From the NCBI GenBank assembly GCA_015068925.1, contig SVJP01000004.1, forward strand, positions 1 through 40,345: a stretch of 40,345 bases of DNA. Direction: 5' to 3'. Below the pieces are notes generated by a model. The model was not told where the DNA came from, made no database searches, and saw only the letters and a list, made by a program, of their open reading frames with translations. Of this stretch, positions 25,796-33,884 are shown in pieces. Numbering within the stretch: position 1 is the stretch's first letter; the number at the start of each line of letters is the position of its first letter. Source of the DNA: Oscillospiraceae bacterium (GTDB lineage: Bacteria; Bacillota; Clostridia; HGM11514). Made by a program: the position numbers and the translations under genes.

Positions 25796-26054
25796 AGAAA
25801 AGCCTATGCCTCGAATAGGGAGAGCAAGCCGTAAGTAAGGCTTTCTCAAACCAAGAAAATAGATTTTAATTTTCTGTTTGAGAACCGGCGAACTGCTTAG
25901 TCGATCGGCTATGGGAGGTTGGAGACTGGACACAGAAAAGCCCATGCCCCGAGCAAGTGAGTAACTGTGTTACGAGCAACGAAACTTTAAGCTGCAAGCA
26001 ACAGAGCAACTTTGTTGCGACCAAAGCAAAAAACCAAGAAAAGTCTATGCCACG
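25796..26054. repeat. Cluster of three degenerate AGAAAAGYCYATGCC repeats with hairpins
   Basis: The motif AGAAAAG(C/T)C(T/C)ATGCC occurs at 25796, 25934 and 26037. Between copies are short dyads: TTCTCAAAC/GTTTGAGAA (enclosing AGAAAAT/ATTTTCT), AAGCC/GGCTT, GTAAC-TGT-GTTAC, and GCAACA/TGTTGC. No ORF with a ribosome site is present. It does not match tmRNA, RNase P RNA, 6S RNA or SRP RNA as far as I can see. It may be a remnant of dispersed repeats or an unrecognised RNA. From 26055 to 26229 I see nothing else. Confidence 0.5.
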
Positions 26055-26229
26055 GACCAGGGAGTAGGCGTATCGATTTCGGCACGTCGTGTAAATTCTT
26101 CTGTAATGATGAATGATAGTTTTGGTAAATATGGGGAATTACTCTTAGGAAAAAATTTATAACACTTCTTTCAAGATTAATTTGCAACTCAATCTTCTCC
26201 AAGGAGAGAGGCAAGTGAAGAGTAAGTCG

Positions 26230-26250
26230 AGAGAATGATGTTCTCTTTTT
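26230..26250 (+). terminator. Weak possible terminator
   Basis: AGAGAA-TGATG-TTCTCT followed by TTTT. The stem is short and A/T-rich. If real, it would end a transcript from the repeat cluster upstream. Confidence 0.3.
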
Positions 26251-26314
26251 CAATCGAAATGATAGCAGATTAAATAAATTTTATGTTAAAAGTAAATTAC
26301 ATCTGCAAAACCTC

Positions 26315-26343
26315 TTGACAGAAAGGGATTTTTGTATTACAAT
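26315..26343 (+). promoter_or_regulatory. rny promoter with an overlapping palindrome
   Basis: TTGACA, 17 bases, TACAAT. The -10 box is the left arm of a perfect dyad TACAATA-G-TATTGTA (26338-26352), a possible operator. Confidence 0.7.
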
Positions 26344-26349
26344 AGTATT

Positions 26350-26660
26350 GTATTCTTATATATTATGGTGGCGCTCTTGTGGTTGGGAGCGATATGATAG
26401 AAGAAAGCCGTTGCTTTCGGTAAAAGAATCTATACGAAAATATTTTCGATTGAGTGATATTTATTGAAAATACAATAATCATTTGTTGAGAAACAGGTGA
26501 AATATAGTATAAGCGCTTTTGGATGTTGACCGCCATTGAAATCGGTAAATTTACCGATCTCGGGATACTATCAAGGTATTATGGGATAAACAGCGGTTTC
26601 CGAAGCGTTTTTTTGATGCTTACGGGAGCCCGAAACAACGAGTAAGGAGGTGTTTGGTTG
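26350..26660 (+). promoter_or_regulatory. Long (about 310 nt) leader of rny with several dyads and two overlapping mini-ORFs
   Basis: Dyads include CGCTC/GAGCG, GAAAGC-CGTT-GCTTTC, the palindrome CGAAAATATTTTCG, and the 18-base palindrome ATCGGTAAATTTACCGAT (26541-26558). TATTGTATT (26346-26354) is complementary to AATACAATA (26469-26477), but its left arm straddles the predicted start. Two tiny frames, MVALLWLGAI (26365-26397) and MIEESRCFR (26394-26423), overlap as ATGA. No known riboswitch consensus is recognised. Long leaders allow feedback by RNase cleavage; that is inference. Confidence 0.45.
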
Positions 26661-28214
26661 ATGAGTCAAATGGGAATCCTTATTGGTGCAGTTGTAGCAG
26701 CGGTTGTGTTGTTTATTGTTGGTTTCCGGTTGGGAATTACATATCGCAAAAAAGTAGCTGAAGCAGAATTGGGAAGTGCAGAAGAACAAGCAAAGACTGT
26801 TTTAAATGATGCATATAAATCTGCTGAAAGCAAAAAGCGAGAGGTATTGCTGGAAGCAAAAGAAGAAAGTCACAGACTGCGCAATGAATGTGATAAGGAA
26901 ATTAAAGAACGGCGAAACGAAATTACTCGCCAGGAAAGACGAATTCAACAAAAGGAAGAGCAGCTGGACAAGAAAACTGAGACAATGGAGAAAAAAGAAG
27001 CCGCCATTGCTCAGAAGGAAAAAGAAGTAGAAGAATTAAAGGGTAAGACTCAAGCACTTTATGAAAAAGAGTTGGCTGAATTGGAAAAGGTTGCAGGCAT
27101 GTCCGTTCAGGAAGCAAAAGATTTGCTGTTGAAGAATGCAGAAAATGAAGTGAAGCATGAAATGGCAATCATGATTAAGGACGTGGAAATGCGTGCCAAG
27201 GATGAGGCAGAAAAGAAAGCAAAAAATATCATTGGTATGGCAATTCAGAAGTGTGCTGCAGATCATGTAACAGAAACTACCGTGTCGGTGGTGCCTCTGC
27301 CCAATGACGAAATGAAGGGCAGAATTATCGGTCGTGAAGGAAGAAACATTCGTTCTCTGGAAACCTTGACCGGTATCGATTTGATTATTGATGACACTCC
27401 GGAAGCAGTCATTCTGTCCGGTTTTGATCCGGTTCGCAGGGAAACTGCCCGGATTGCCCTTGAAAAACTGATTTCTGACGGCAGAATTCATCCTGCAAGA
27501 ATTGAAGAATCGGTAGAACGTGCGAAGAGAGAAGTTGAAACCAAAATTAAAAATGAGGGTGAACAGGCAACCTTTGAAACAGGAGTGCATGGTCTTCATC
27601 CTGAATTGGTCAGATTGCTGGGTAAAATGTGTTTCAGAACCAGTTATGGTCAGAATGTGTTGAAGCATTCTATCGAAGTTGCTCATTTGGCTGCGATTAT
27701 GGCAGGAGAATTGGGTGCGGATGTAGCCCAGGCGAAGCGTGCAGGTTTGCTTCATGATATTGGAAAATCTGTTGACCATGAAATTGAAGGATCTCACGTT
27801 ACAATTGGTGCAGATTTGGCTAAGAAGTACGGAGAAAGCAAAGAAATTATTCATGCTATTATGGCGCATCATGGCGATGTCGAAGCAACCACATTGGTCG
27901 CATGCCTGGTTCAGGCAGCAGACGCCATCTCAGCGGCAAGACCCGGTGCGCGGCGTGAAAACTTAGAAACCTATATCAAACGGTTAGAACAGTTGGAAGA
28001 AATCGCAAACTCCTTCAACGGAGTAGAACGGTCTTTTGCCATTCAGGCAGGACGTGAAATCAGAATCATGGTAAAACCCGATGATGTAAACGATGAAAAA
28101 ATGGTAGTCATTGCCCGTGACATTGTAAAAGAAATTGAACGGACAATGGAATATCCGGGTCAGATTAAGGTAAATGTGATTCGTGAAACCAGAGCGATTG
28201 ATTATGCAAAATAA
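26661..28214 (+). CDS. rny: Ribonuclease Y
   Basis: About 517 residues. N-terminal membrane helix (about 4-25), a long charged coiled coil (about 30-150), a KH RNA-binding domain '[22 protein letters not shown]' (near 216), and an HD metal-dependent catalytic domain with '[17 protein letters not shown]' and '[10 protein letters not shown]' (near 364). RNase Y is the membrane-bound endonuclease that starts decay of most mRNAs in Firmicutes lacking RNase E. The track starts at TTG 26658; ATG 26661 with AAGGAGGTG 8 bases upstream is preferred. Followed by ymdB, the same order as in Bacillus. Confidence 0.96.
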   Translation: MSQMGILIGAVVAAVVLFIVGFRLGITYRKKVAEAELGSAEEQAKTVLNDAYKSAESKKREVLLEAKEESHRLRNECDKEIKERRNEITRQERRIQQKEEQLDKKTETMEKKEAAIAQKEKEVEELKGKTQALYEKELAELEKVAGMSVQEAKDLLLKNAENEVKHEMAIMIKDVEMRAKDEAEKKAKNIIGMAIQKCAADHVTETTVSVVPLPNDEMKGRIIGREGRNIRSLETLTGIDLIIDDTPEAVILSGFDPVRRETARIALEKLISDGRIHPARIEESVERAKREVETKIKNEGEQATFETGVHGLHPELVRLLGKMCFRTSYGQNVLKHSIEVAHLAAIMAGELGADVAQAKRAGLLHDIGKSVDHEIEGSHVTIGADLAKKYGESKEIIHAIMAHHGDVEATTLVACLVQAADAISAARPGARRENLETYIKRLEQLEEIANSFNGVERSFAIQAGREIRIMVKPDDVNDEKMVVIARDIVKEIERTMEYPGQIKVNVIRETRAIDYAK

Positions 28215-28235
28215 TAGAGCGAATAAGAATGTGAC

Positions 28236-28257
28236 CGGGCGGCAGTAATGCCGCCCG
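28236..28257 (+). other. Perfect hairpin between rny and ymdB
   Basis: CGGGCGGCA-GTAA-TGCCGCCCG is a 9-bp GC-rich stem with a GNRA-like tetraloop. It lacks a T tract, so it is not a standard terminator. It may stabilise the 3' end of the rny segment or set the relative level of ymdB. Confidence 0.6.
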
Positions 28258-28290
28258 TGATGTTTCATAGGGCTTGGAAGGGGGCTTAAA

Positions 28291-29061
28291 ATGAAAATTC
28301 TTGCAATAGGTGATGTGGTAGCCAAACCGGGAAGAGAGTGCATTGAGCGGCATCTGAGGCAGTTAAAACGGGAAACGGAGGCTGACCTTTGTATTGTAAA
28401 CGGTGAAAATGCCGCAGGAGGGAACGGTATCCGTCGTTCCGATTATGATTTACTGATGGCAAACGGCGCAGATATTATTACTACGGGAAATCATGTTTGG
28501 GGAAATCGGGATATTGTCAGTATGTTTGATGATGGTTTGTCCATTATCCGTCCGGGGAATTATCCGCCTTCGGCTTACGGAACAGGTTCTATGATTGTTG
28601 ATTTGGGTCGGTATCAGGTCGGTGTCATCAATCTGATGGGTCGGGTTGGCTTGGAGCCTCTTGATTGTCCCTTCCGCGTGGGAGAGCAGTTGGTCAAGGA
28701 ATTGAAAAAAGAATGCAACATTATCGTTGTGGATTTTCATGCAGAAGCCACCAGCGAAAAGCTGGCGTTGGCAAATTATCTGGATGGGTCTGTCAGCGTG
28801 GTGTTTGGCACTCATACTCATATTCAGACAGCGGACGAACGGATTTTGCCCGGCGGAACGGGATATCTTACCGATATCGGCATGACGGGTGTGGTTCATT
28901 CTGTTTTGGGAATGGATGTGAATGTTGCGGTGGAGCGGTTTGTGAATCGGATGAATCACCGCTATGTGGAGGCACAAGGAGAAACAGAACTCAGAGGTGC
29001 CCTCTTTACTGTCGACCCTGCCACGGGAAAAACCATTGCTGTGGAGAGGATTGTGCGGTAA
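28291..29061 (+). CDS. ymdB: YmdB-family metallophosphoesterase
   Basis: 256 residues, the normal family length (about 260). Calcineurin-like fold motifs are 'MKILAIGDVVAKPGRE' (first metal Asp), 'VNGENAAGGNGI', 'DIITTGNHVWGNRDIV' (GNH metal site), 'VVDFHAEATSEK', and 'VFGTHTHIQTAD'. The Bacillus enzyme hydrolyses 2',3'-cyclic nucleotides and affects biofilm and motility decisions. Ribosome site AAGGGGG. It lies 76 bases after rny and is probably co-transcribed, with the GC-rich hairpin in between. Confidence 0.93.
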   Translation: MKILAIGDVVAKPGRECIERHLRQLKRETEADLCIVNGENAAGGNGIRRSDYDLLMANGADIITTGNHVWGNRDIVSMFDDGLSIIRPGNYPPSAYGTGSMIVDLGRYQVGVINLMGRVGLEPLDCPFRVGEQLVKELKKECNIIVVDFHAEATSEKLALANYLDGSVSVVFGTHTHIQTADERILPGGTGYLTDIGMTGVVHSVLGMDVNVAVERFVNRMNHRYVEAQGETELRGALFTVDPATGKTIAVERIVR

Positions 29062-29064
29062 ATC

Positions 29065-29094
29065 TTGACACAAGGAGAAAATATGTGGTACAAT
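29065..29094 (+). promoter_or_regulatory. Promoter of the second BspA-like gene
   Basis: TTGACA, 18 bases, TACAAT. The predicted leader is only about 14 nt, unlike the long leader of the bspA-like gene at the left edge. Confidence 0.65.
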
Positions 29095-29114
29095 GAAGGT
29101 GAGGAGGGATCGAT

Positions 29115-30332
29115 ATGAAAAAAATAATTGGTCTTTTATCTGTTGTATTACTATTTTTTGCTTTGTCAGCAGCAGGCAGTGCATCAACCGAACAAACGGA
29201 AGGGCTTTTTACCTATACTATTTTCAACGACCGTGCAATCATCATAAAGTGTGACGAATCTGCAAGCGGAACGATTACAATTCCGTCTGAATTGGGCGGA
29301 TATCCGGTGACATCGATAAGTGAAAGTTTCGATATTATTAGTAGTTCTGAAGCTTTCTCCGGCTGTTCTGATATAACAGAAATAGTGATTCCCGACAGCG
29401 TGACATGGATTGAAGAGGCTGCATTTTCCGGTTGTTCCGGTTTGGTAAAATTTACGGTAGCAGAAAACAATCCGAGTTATTGCGCTGTTGACGGAAATTT
29501 GTTTAATAAGGATAAAACCGGTCTGATTCGATATTCAATAGGCAAAACCGATTCTACTTACGAGGTTCCTGACGGTGTAACTTTCATTGGTAATGAGGCT
29601 TTTATTGGTTGCAAAAGCTTAACTGATATTATTCTTCCTCCAAGCATAAACTCTATTGAAACGGATGCTTTTTGCTATTGCGAAAACTTAACAAATATTA
29701 ACCTGCCAAATGGTATTACGTCCATTAGTGTAGGAACTTTTTTCGGTTGTGAAAATTTAAAAAATATTATTATTCCGGAGCATGTAACTATCATTGACGA
29801 AGATGCTTTTTATAATTGTGAAAGCTTAACAAGCATAACCATTCCGGATAGTGTAACTTTTATCGGAAAAAATGCATTTTATCAATGCAATGACTTAACA
29901 GATGTTTATTATTCCGGTACACAAAATCAGTGGAAAAAAATTTTCGGTAATACCGAGTTGGGGACGATACCAGTCCAATACAGAAATTATGTTCTGGTTT
30001 TTCTAAATCAGAAAAAAATAGAATTTGACCAGATACCTATTATTGAAAACGACAGAACTTTGGTTCCTTTACGTGCGATATTTGAAGCGTTGGGAGCAAC
30101 AGTAGAATGGAATGAGGAAACAGAAACCGTGACATCAAGCCGTGGAGCTATTACTGTTTCTTTCCAGATTGGAAGCAATCAACTTTATAAAAATGGTCAG
30201 GAAATTATGATAGATGTTCCTGCACAAATAATGGACGGAAAAACTATGGTTCCTCTCAGAGCGGTTGCAGAAAGTTTTGATTGTTTGGTGGAATGGGAGG
30301 AAAATACCCAAACTGTATGGATTACAGAGTAA
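29115..30332 (+). CDS. BspA-like LRR protein with C-terminal stalk domain
   Basis: 405 residues. The signal peptide (MKKIIGLLSVVLLFFALSAAGSAS) precedes LRR_5 repeats at about 35-270, each with 'I.IPDSVT.IG..AF..C..L'. The closing element is 'VYYSGTQNQWKKIFG'. Residues about 290-405 form a copper-amine-oxidase-like stalk with two halves: 'RTLVPLRAIFEALGATVEW' and 'KTMVPLRAVAESFDCLVEWE'. This complete domain order predicts what is missing from the gene at 1-647. Adhesion or surface display is the usual inference. GAGGAGGG precedes ATG. Confidence 0.9.
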   Translation: MKKIIGLLSVVLLFFALSAAGSASTEQTEGLFTYTIFNDRAIIIKCDESASGTITIPSELGGYPVTSISESFDIISSSEAFSGCSDITEIVIPDSVTWIEEAAFSGCSGLVKFTVAENNPSYCAVDGNLFNKDKTGLIRYSIGKTDSTYEVPDGVTFIGNEAFIGCKSLTDIILPPSINSIETDAFCYCENLTNINLPNGITSISVGTFFGCENLKNIIIPEHVTIIDEDAFYNCESLTSITIPDSVTFIGKNAFYQCNDLTDVYYSGTQNQWKKIFGNTELGTIPVQYRNYVLVFLNQKKIEFDQIPIIENDRTLVPLRAIFEALGATVEWNEETETVTSSRGAITVSFQIGSNQLYKNGQEIMIDVPAQIMDGKTMVPLRAVAESFDCLVEWEENTQTVWITE

Positions 30333-30380
30333 AAAATATAGTTGCAGACAGAATTAACAAAATAATATGATTGGAAAAAC

Positions 30381-30408
30381 GGAGCGCCAACAGGGGCGCT
30401 CCTATTTT
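30381..30408. terminator. Terminator between convergent genes
   Basis: GGAGCGCC-AACAGG-GGCGCTCC. The plus strand continues TATTTTAAA and the minus strand continues GTTTTTCC, so it may serve both. Confidence 0.8.
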
Positions 30409-30913
30409 AAATTGTAGTAAAAAATCTCCAAGGCCGTTCTCGGTCTTTTGGTTCGGCATAGTCAATGCCGATTCGCTTGCCTGTTTGGTATTGGAGAAGG
30501 GTACCGTCATCTTCCAACCAAAACCGCTTGGAGGAACACAAATCCTCTCCGTTCCAATCCTTGGTGATGCCCATGGCTTTGGTGGCTCTGCCGGGGCCCG
30601 GGAACTGTTCTACTCCCCGAATCAGCACCGCTTGGGGAACATCTTTTTCTCCTGTGACAATATTGAGCAGATGATGCATCCCGTAGCAAAGGTAAATATA
30701 AGCATATCCACCTTCCCGATACATGATTTCGGTGCGAGGGGTTTTTCCTTTATGGGCGTGACAGGCGGTGTCATCCTCTCCCTGATAACATTCTGTTTCT
30801 GTAATTCTATAACGAAACACCTCCGACCCCTTTTGTACACAAATCAATTTTCCTAACAAGAGAGGGGCGAGAGTTTCAGCAGATTGCAAATAAAATTCTT
30901 TTGGTAATCTCAT
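30407..30913 (-). CDS. DNA-3-methyladenine glycosylase (AAG/MPG family)
   Basis: 168 residues, somewhat short for the family (about 185-210). It excises alkylated and deaminated purines. Family motifs are 'GKLICVQKGSEVFRYRITETECYQGEDDTACHAHKGKTPR', 'AYIYLCYGMHHLLNIVT' and 'FPGPGRATKAMGITKDWNG'. The conserved Glu in 'TETECY' and the intercalating Tyr region 'YLCYGMHH' are present. The C-terminal part ends soon after 'RIGIDYAEPKDRERPWRF', so the missing length is in loops, and the gene looks intact. AAAGGAAA precedes ATG. Confidence 0.9.
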   Translation of the reverse strand: MRLPKEFYLQSAETLAPLLLGKLICVQKGSEVFRYRITETECYQGEDDTACHAHKGKTPRTEIMYREGGYAYIYLCYGMHHLLNIVTGEKDVPQAVLIRGVEQFPGPGRATKAMGITKDWNGEDLCSSKRFWLEDDGTLLQYQTGKRIGIDYAEPKDRERPWRFFTTI

Positions 30914-30940
30914 GGTTGTTTTCCTTTAAAAATATAGGTT

Positions 30941-30991
30941 GAGGACTCCCTCAGTCAACTATGCTGACAGCTACCTCGAAGAGGGAGCCTT
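30941..30991. repeat. REP-like palindromic element between the DNA glycosylase and hydF
   Basis: GGACTCCCTC and GAGGGAGCC are imperfect inverted arms around an inner GTCA/TGAC dyad. From memory it resembles palindromic 'CTCCCTCAGTC...GACAGC...GAGGGAG' elements scattered through gut Clostridia genomes; I could not check copy number here. Confidence 0.6.
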
Positions 30992-30997
30992 ATTTCG

Positions 30998-32188
30998 TCA
31001 GGAGTGAAGTTTTTGATACAAATCAGGAAAAGGTTCTAAGCTTCTGGACAAAATCCCCTTCATATAAGCAATGGCAATGCCGTAGTTGGTAATGGGAATT
31101 TGCTCATCCTTTGCGGATTTCTGGCGGTATTTCATTTCCCGTGCATTGAGCATACATCCACCGCAATGAATCACCATCTTATATTGGGATAACTCTTCGG
31201 GAAATTCCGTTCCGCTGCAGAAAACAAACTCGGGGTTTACCCCTGTGTATTCCCGAATCCAATTGGGCAGCTTCACCGTTCCAATATCCTCGCATTGGCG
31301 GTGATGGGTGCATCCTTCCGCAATCAAAATCTTATCTCCATCCTTCACAGTATCCAATGCCTTGACCCCTTGGACGGTCAATTCCAAGTCTCCTTTTTGC
31401 CGTGCCATTAAAATAGAAAAGGATGTTAAGGGTGCGACCCCTTTTGTCAATTTTGCAACCATCCCGAATACCTGACTGTCGGTAATTACAAGTTTGGGAT
31501 TGGGGTATTTTTTTAATGTTTCTTCCAGCATAGTTTCTTTTACCACGATTGCCGCCGCATCTGCATCCAACAGAGCACGGATGGTTTGTTGCTGAGGTAA
31601 AATCAACCGACCCTTGGGAGCAGAAGCGTCGATGGGTGTGACCAAAATCGCCGTATCTCCCGATTCTACCAACCCCTCTATCGGAGAGGGAAGTTGTTGG
31701 GGTTTTGCCAAATGCACAAGGGTGTTTTTCAAAGCTTCTATTCCTTCTCCCGTTACAGCGCTGACCGATAGTGCACCCTCGGGTGCCTTTGCCAAATCTA
31801 TTTTGTTATAAACGGTCACATAGGGAATTTTTTTCTCTTCAAAGAGGGAAATCCATCGTTGCTCCATTTGGGAAATGCCCCGTGATGCATCTACCACCAA
31901 AACCGCTACATCGGTTTTATTCAAAACCTGCTTTGTTTTTTTGACGCGAAGAGCACCCAATTCTCCCTGATTATCGTCCATTCCTGCGGTGTCAATCATC
32001 ATGACAGGGCCGATGGGAAGAAGCTCCATGGTTTTATAGACAGGGTCGGTGGTGGTTCCCGCCACGTCAGAAACAAGAGCAATATTTTGAGCAGTAACGG
32101 CATTCATAATGCTGGATTTTCCTGCGTTTCGCTTTCCGAAAAAAGCAATATGCACCCTGTTTGCGGATGCAGTATCATTCAAGCTCAT
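30998..32188 (-). CDS. hydF: [FeFe]-hydrogenase maturation GTPase HydF
   Basis: 396 residues, normal for HydF, the scaffold on which the diiron subcluster is finished before transfer to the hydrogenase. N-terminal GTPase: G1 'FGKRNAGKSS' (18-26), G2 'GTTTDPV', G3 'DTAGMDD' (66), G4 'YNKIDLA'. The C-terminal cluster-binding domain has 'CTHHRQCEDIG' (near 292) and 'HCGGCMLNAREM' (near 342). AAGGAGG sits 7 bases before ATG. It starts 12 bases after hydG in the same operon. Confidence 0.95.
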   Translation of the reverse strand: MSLNDTASANRVHIAFFGKRNAGKSSIMNAVTAQNIALVSDVAGTTTDPVYKTMELLPIGPVMMIDTAGMDDNQGELGALRVKKTKQVLNKTDVAVLVVDASRGISQMEQRWISLFEEKKIPYVTVYNKIDLAKAPEGALSVSAVTGEGIEALKNTLVHLAKPQQLPSPIEGLVESGDTAILVTPIDASAPKGRLILPQQQTIRALLDADAAAIVVKETMLEETLKKYPNPKLVITDSQVFGMVAKLTKGVAPLTSFSILMARQKGDLELTVQGVKALDTVKDGDKILIAEGCTHHRQCEDIGTVKLPNWIREYTGVNPEFVFCSGTEFPEELSQYKMVIHCGGCMLNAREMKYRQKSAKDEQIPITNYGIAIAYMKGILSRSLEPFPDLYQKLHS

Positions 32189-32200
32189 ACCCGTTCCTCC

Positions 32201-33619
32201 TTACAGGCGAAAATCACGCTTTCCTTCGCCGATGGCTTTCAGCTTTTCCTTAACCAGTTCTTTGACTTTGGGATTGGGAACCCGTTCAATTTCTCTTTCA
32301 ATCAGCTCATAACCGATTTTTTTGGTGGGTTCGGTTGCATAATCCTCTAAATATTCTTTTAAGGTCATCAACGCATTGGGATGACAACAATTCAGAATTT
32401 GTCCGTTTTTGCAAAGGGTCATAAAACGATCTCCCGTTCTTCCTTCCCGATAGCAAGCGGTACAGAAGGAGGGGATATCCCCCATTTCCATGAGCCAACG
32501 AACCACCTCATCTAAAGTACGATTATCGCTGATGTCAAATTGTGCGGAGTTTTCTTCCTCCGGTTCCTCTTCTGCATAACCGCCTACGCTGGTGCGGGAA
32601 GCACCGCTGATTTGCGAAACTCCTAAATGCAATACTTTTTCACGGCATTCCTTGGATTCGCGGGTGGAAATAATCATGCCCGTATAAGGAACCGCAATAC
32701 GGATACAAGCAATCAGTTTTGCAAAAATATCATCATTAATGCCGTTGTCGAATACATCGGGGTCGATATCATCCGCCCGTTTGATACGAGGAACGCTGAT
32801 GGTATGGGGTCCGACCCCAAACGTTGCTTCCAGATGTTCCGCGTGCATTAAAAGTGCAGCAAATTCATAGCGGTAAAGCTCCAATCCGAACAGTACGCCC
32901 AAGCCCACATCGTCAATGCCCCCTTCCATAGCTCTGTCCATGGCTTCTGTGTGGTAAGCATAATTGTGCTTGGGACCTGTGGGATGCAGCTTTTCATAGC
33001 TTTCTTTGTGATAGGTTTCCTGAAATAAAATATATGTGCCGATGCCTGCCTCTTTCAGCTTGCGGTAATTTTCTACCGTGGTGGCGGCAATGTTTACGTT
33101 CACTCTGCGGATTGCACCGTTTTTATGCTGAATGCTGTAAATGGTTTTGATGCTTTCCAAAATGTATTCAATGGGATTGTTTACAGGGTCCTCCCCTGCT
33201 TCCAACGCCAAACGCTTGTGACCCATGTCCTGAAGAGCAATGACTTCCTTTTTAATTTCTTCTTGAGTCAGTTTTTTTCTCGGAATGGTTTTGTTTTGTG
33301 CATGATAGGGGCAGTAAACGCAACCGTTGACGCAATAGTTGGACAAATAAAGAGGAGCAAACATCACAATACGGTTACCATAAAAATCCTGCTTGATTTT
33401 TGCCGCCAGTTCTTCAATTTCCTTATTTTTTTCAGGAATGTCACAATCCAGCAATACCGCTGCTTCTCTGTGAGAAAGACCTTTGTATTCTCTTGCTTTT
33501 TGTAAAATTTCATCAATCAATGCCTCATTATGCTTGTTTGCCTCTGCATATTGAAGAGTGTCAAGCACTTCCTGATGATCAATAAATTCTTCTGCTTTTT
33601 TGGATTTTGGATTATACAT
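32201..33619 (-). CDS. hydG: [FeFe]-hydrogenase maturation radical SAM enzyme HydG (tyrosine lyase)
   Basis: 472 residues. HydG cleaves tyrosine with SAM chemistry to supply the CO and CN ligands of the H-cluster. The radical SAM motif is 'CVNGCVYC' (Cys96, 100, 103). A second C-terminal cluster motif is 'CTACYREGRTGDRFM', with a further Cys in 'LNCCHPNAL'. The ORF track starts at 33808 inside the upstream gene. ATG 33619 ('MYNPKSKKAEEFIDHQ') gives the normal family length and has AAAGGA upstream. Its start overlaps the end of the regulator gene by 8 bases, suggesting coupled translation. Confidence 0.95.
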   Translation of the reverse strand: MYNPKSKKAEEFIDHQEVLDTLQYAEANKHNEALIDEILQKAREYKGLSHREAAVLLDCDIPEKNKEIEELAAKIKQDFYGNRIVMFAPLYLSNYCVNGCVYCPYHAQNKTIPRKKLTQEEIKKEVIALQDMGHKRLALEAGEDPVNNPIEYILESIKTIYSIQHKNGAIRRVNVNIAATTVENYRKLKEAGIGTYILFQETYHKESYEKLHPTGPKHNYAYHTEAMDRAMEGGIDDVGLGVLFGLELYRYEFAALLMHAEHLEATFGVGPHTISVPRIKRADDIDPDVFDNGINDDIFAKLIACIRIAVPYTGMIISTRESKECREKVLHLGVSQISGASRTSVGGYAEEEPEEENSAQFDISDNRTLDEVVRWLMEMGDIPSFCTACYREGRTGDRFMTLCKNGQILNCCHPNALMTLKEYLEDYATEPTKKIGYELIEREIERVPNPKVKELVKEKLKAIGEGKRDFRL

Positions 33620-33884
33620 TTTCTTCTCGTCCTTTCTGTGTTGTTTTGGAATAAACCGCCTTTGCGCTGACTCCCGGTAACCGTCCGATTTTTCCCGAAA
33701 GTGCGCTGATTTCTTCAACGGTGGAGTCAACTGCGATGCTGATGATGGAAATTTCTTTTTCCCGATAGGGAAGCCCCATTCGTCCGATAATGATTGAGCT
33801 GTAATCATGCAAAATGCGATTCAATTGGGTCACCGAGTCGGGGTTTTCTACAATAATGCCGATAATGGCAACTCTTGCTTCCAT
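33612..33884 (-). CDS. TM1266-type iron-only hydrogenase system regulator
   Basis: 90 residues. 'MEARVAIIGIIVENPDSVTQLNRILHDYSSIIIGRMGLPYRE' and 'ISIISIAVDSTVEEISALSGKIGRLPGVSAK' match the small ACT/NikR-C-like family (TM1266) that sits in [FeFe]-hydrogenase gene clusters. It is named a putative regulator from context; no DNA-binding domain is visible, so it may sense a ligand or act through a partner. ATG 33884, with AAAGGAAG upstream, is preferred to the track's 33932, which lies within the terminator hairpin. It is the first gene of the operon. Confidence 0.9.
   Translation of the reverse strand: MEARVAIIGIIVENPDSVTQLNRILHDYSSIIIGRMGLPYREKEISIISIAVDSTVEEISALSGKIGRLPGVSAKAVYSKTTQKGREENV

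Noticed and set aside
26365-26397. T-box leader suggested by GGTGGCG
   Set aside because: The T-box antiterminator consensus (AGGGUGGNACCGCG) and specifier stem are not present, and the downstream gene is not an aminoacylation or amino acid gene.
27036-27872. Minus-strand 278-residue ORF
   Set aside because: Antisense shadow of rny; the plus frame has clear KH and HD motifs.
28236-28257. Terminator between rny and ymdB
   Set aside because: Stable hairpin but no T tract follows; kept as a hairpin, not a terminator.
28450-29187. Minus-strand 245-residue ORF and plus-strand 28665-29096 ORF
   Set aside because: Both overlap ymdB in other frames; neither has a ribosome site or recognisable domain.
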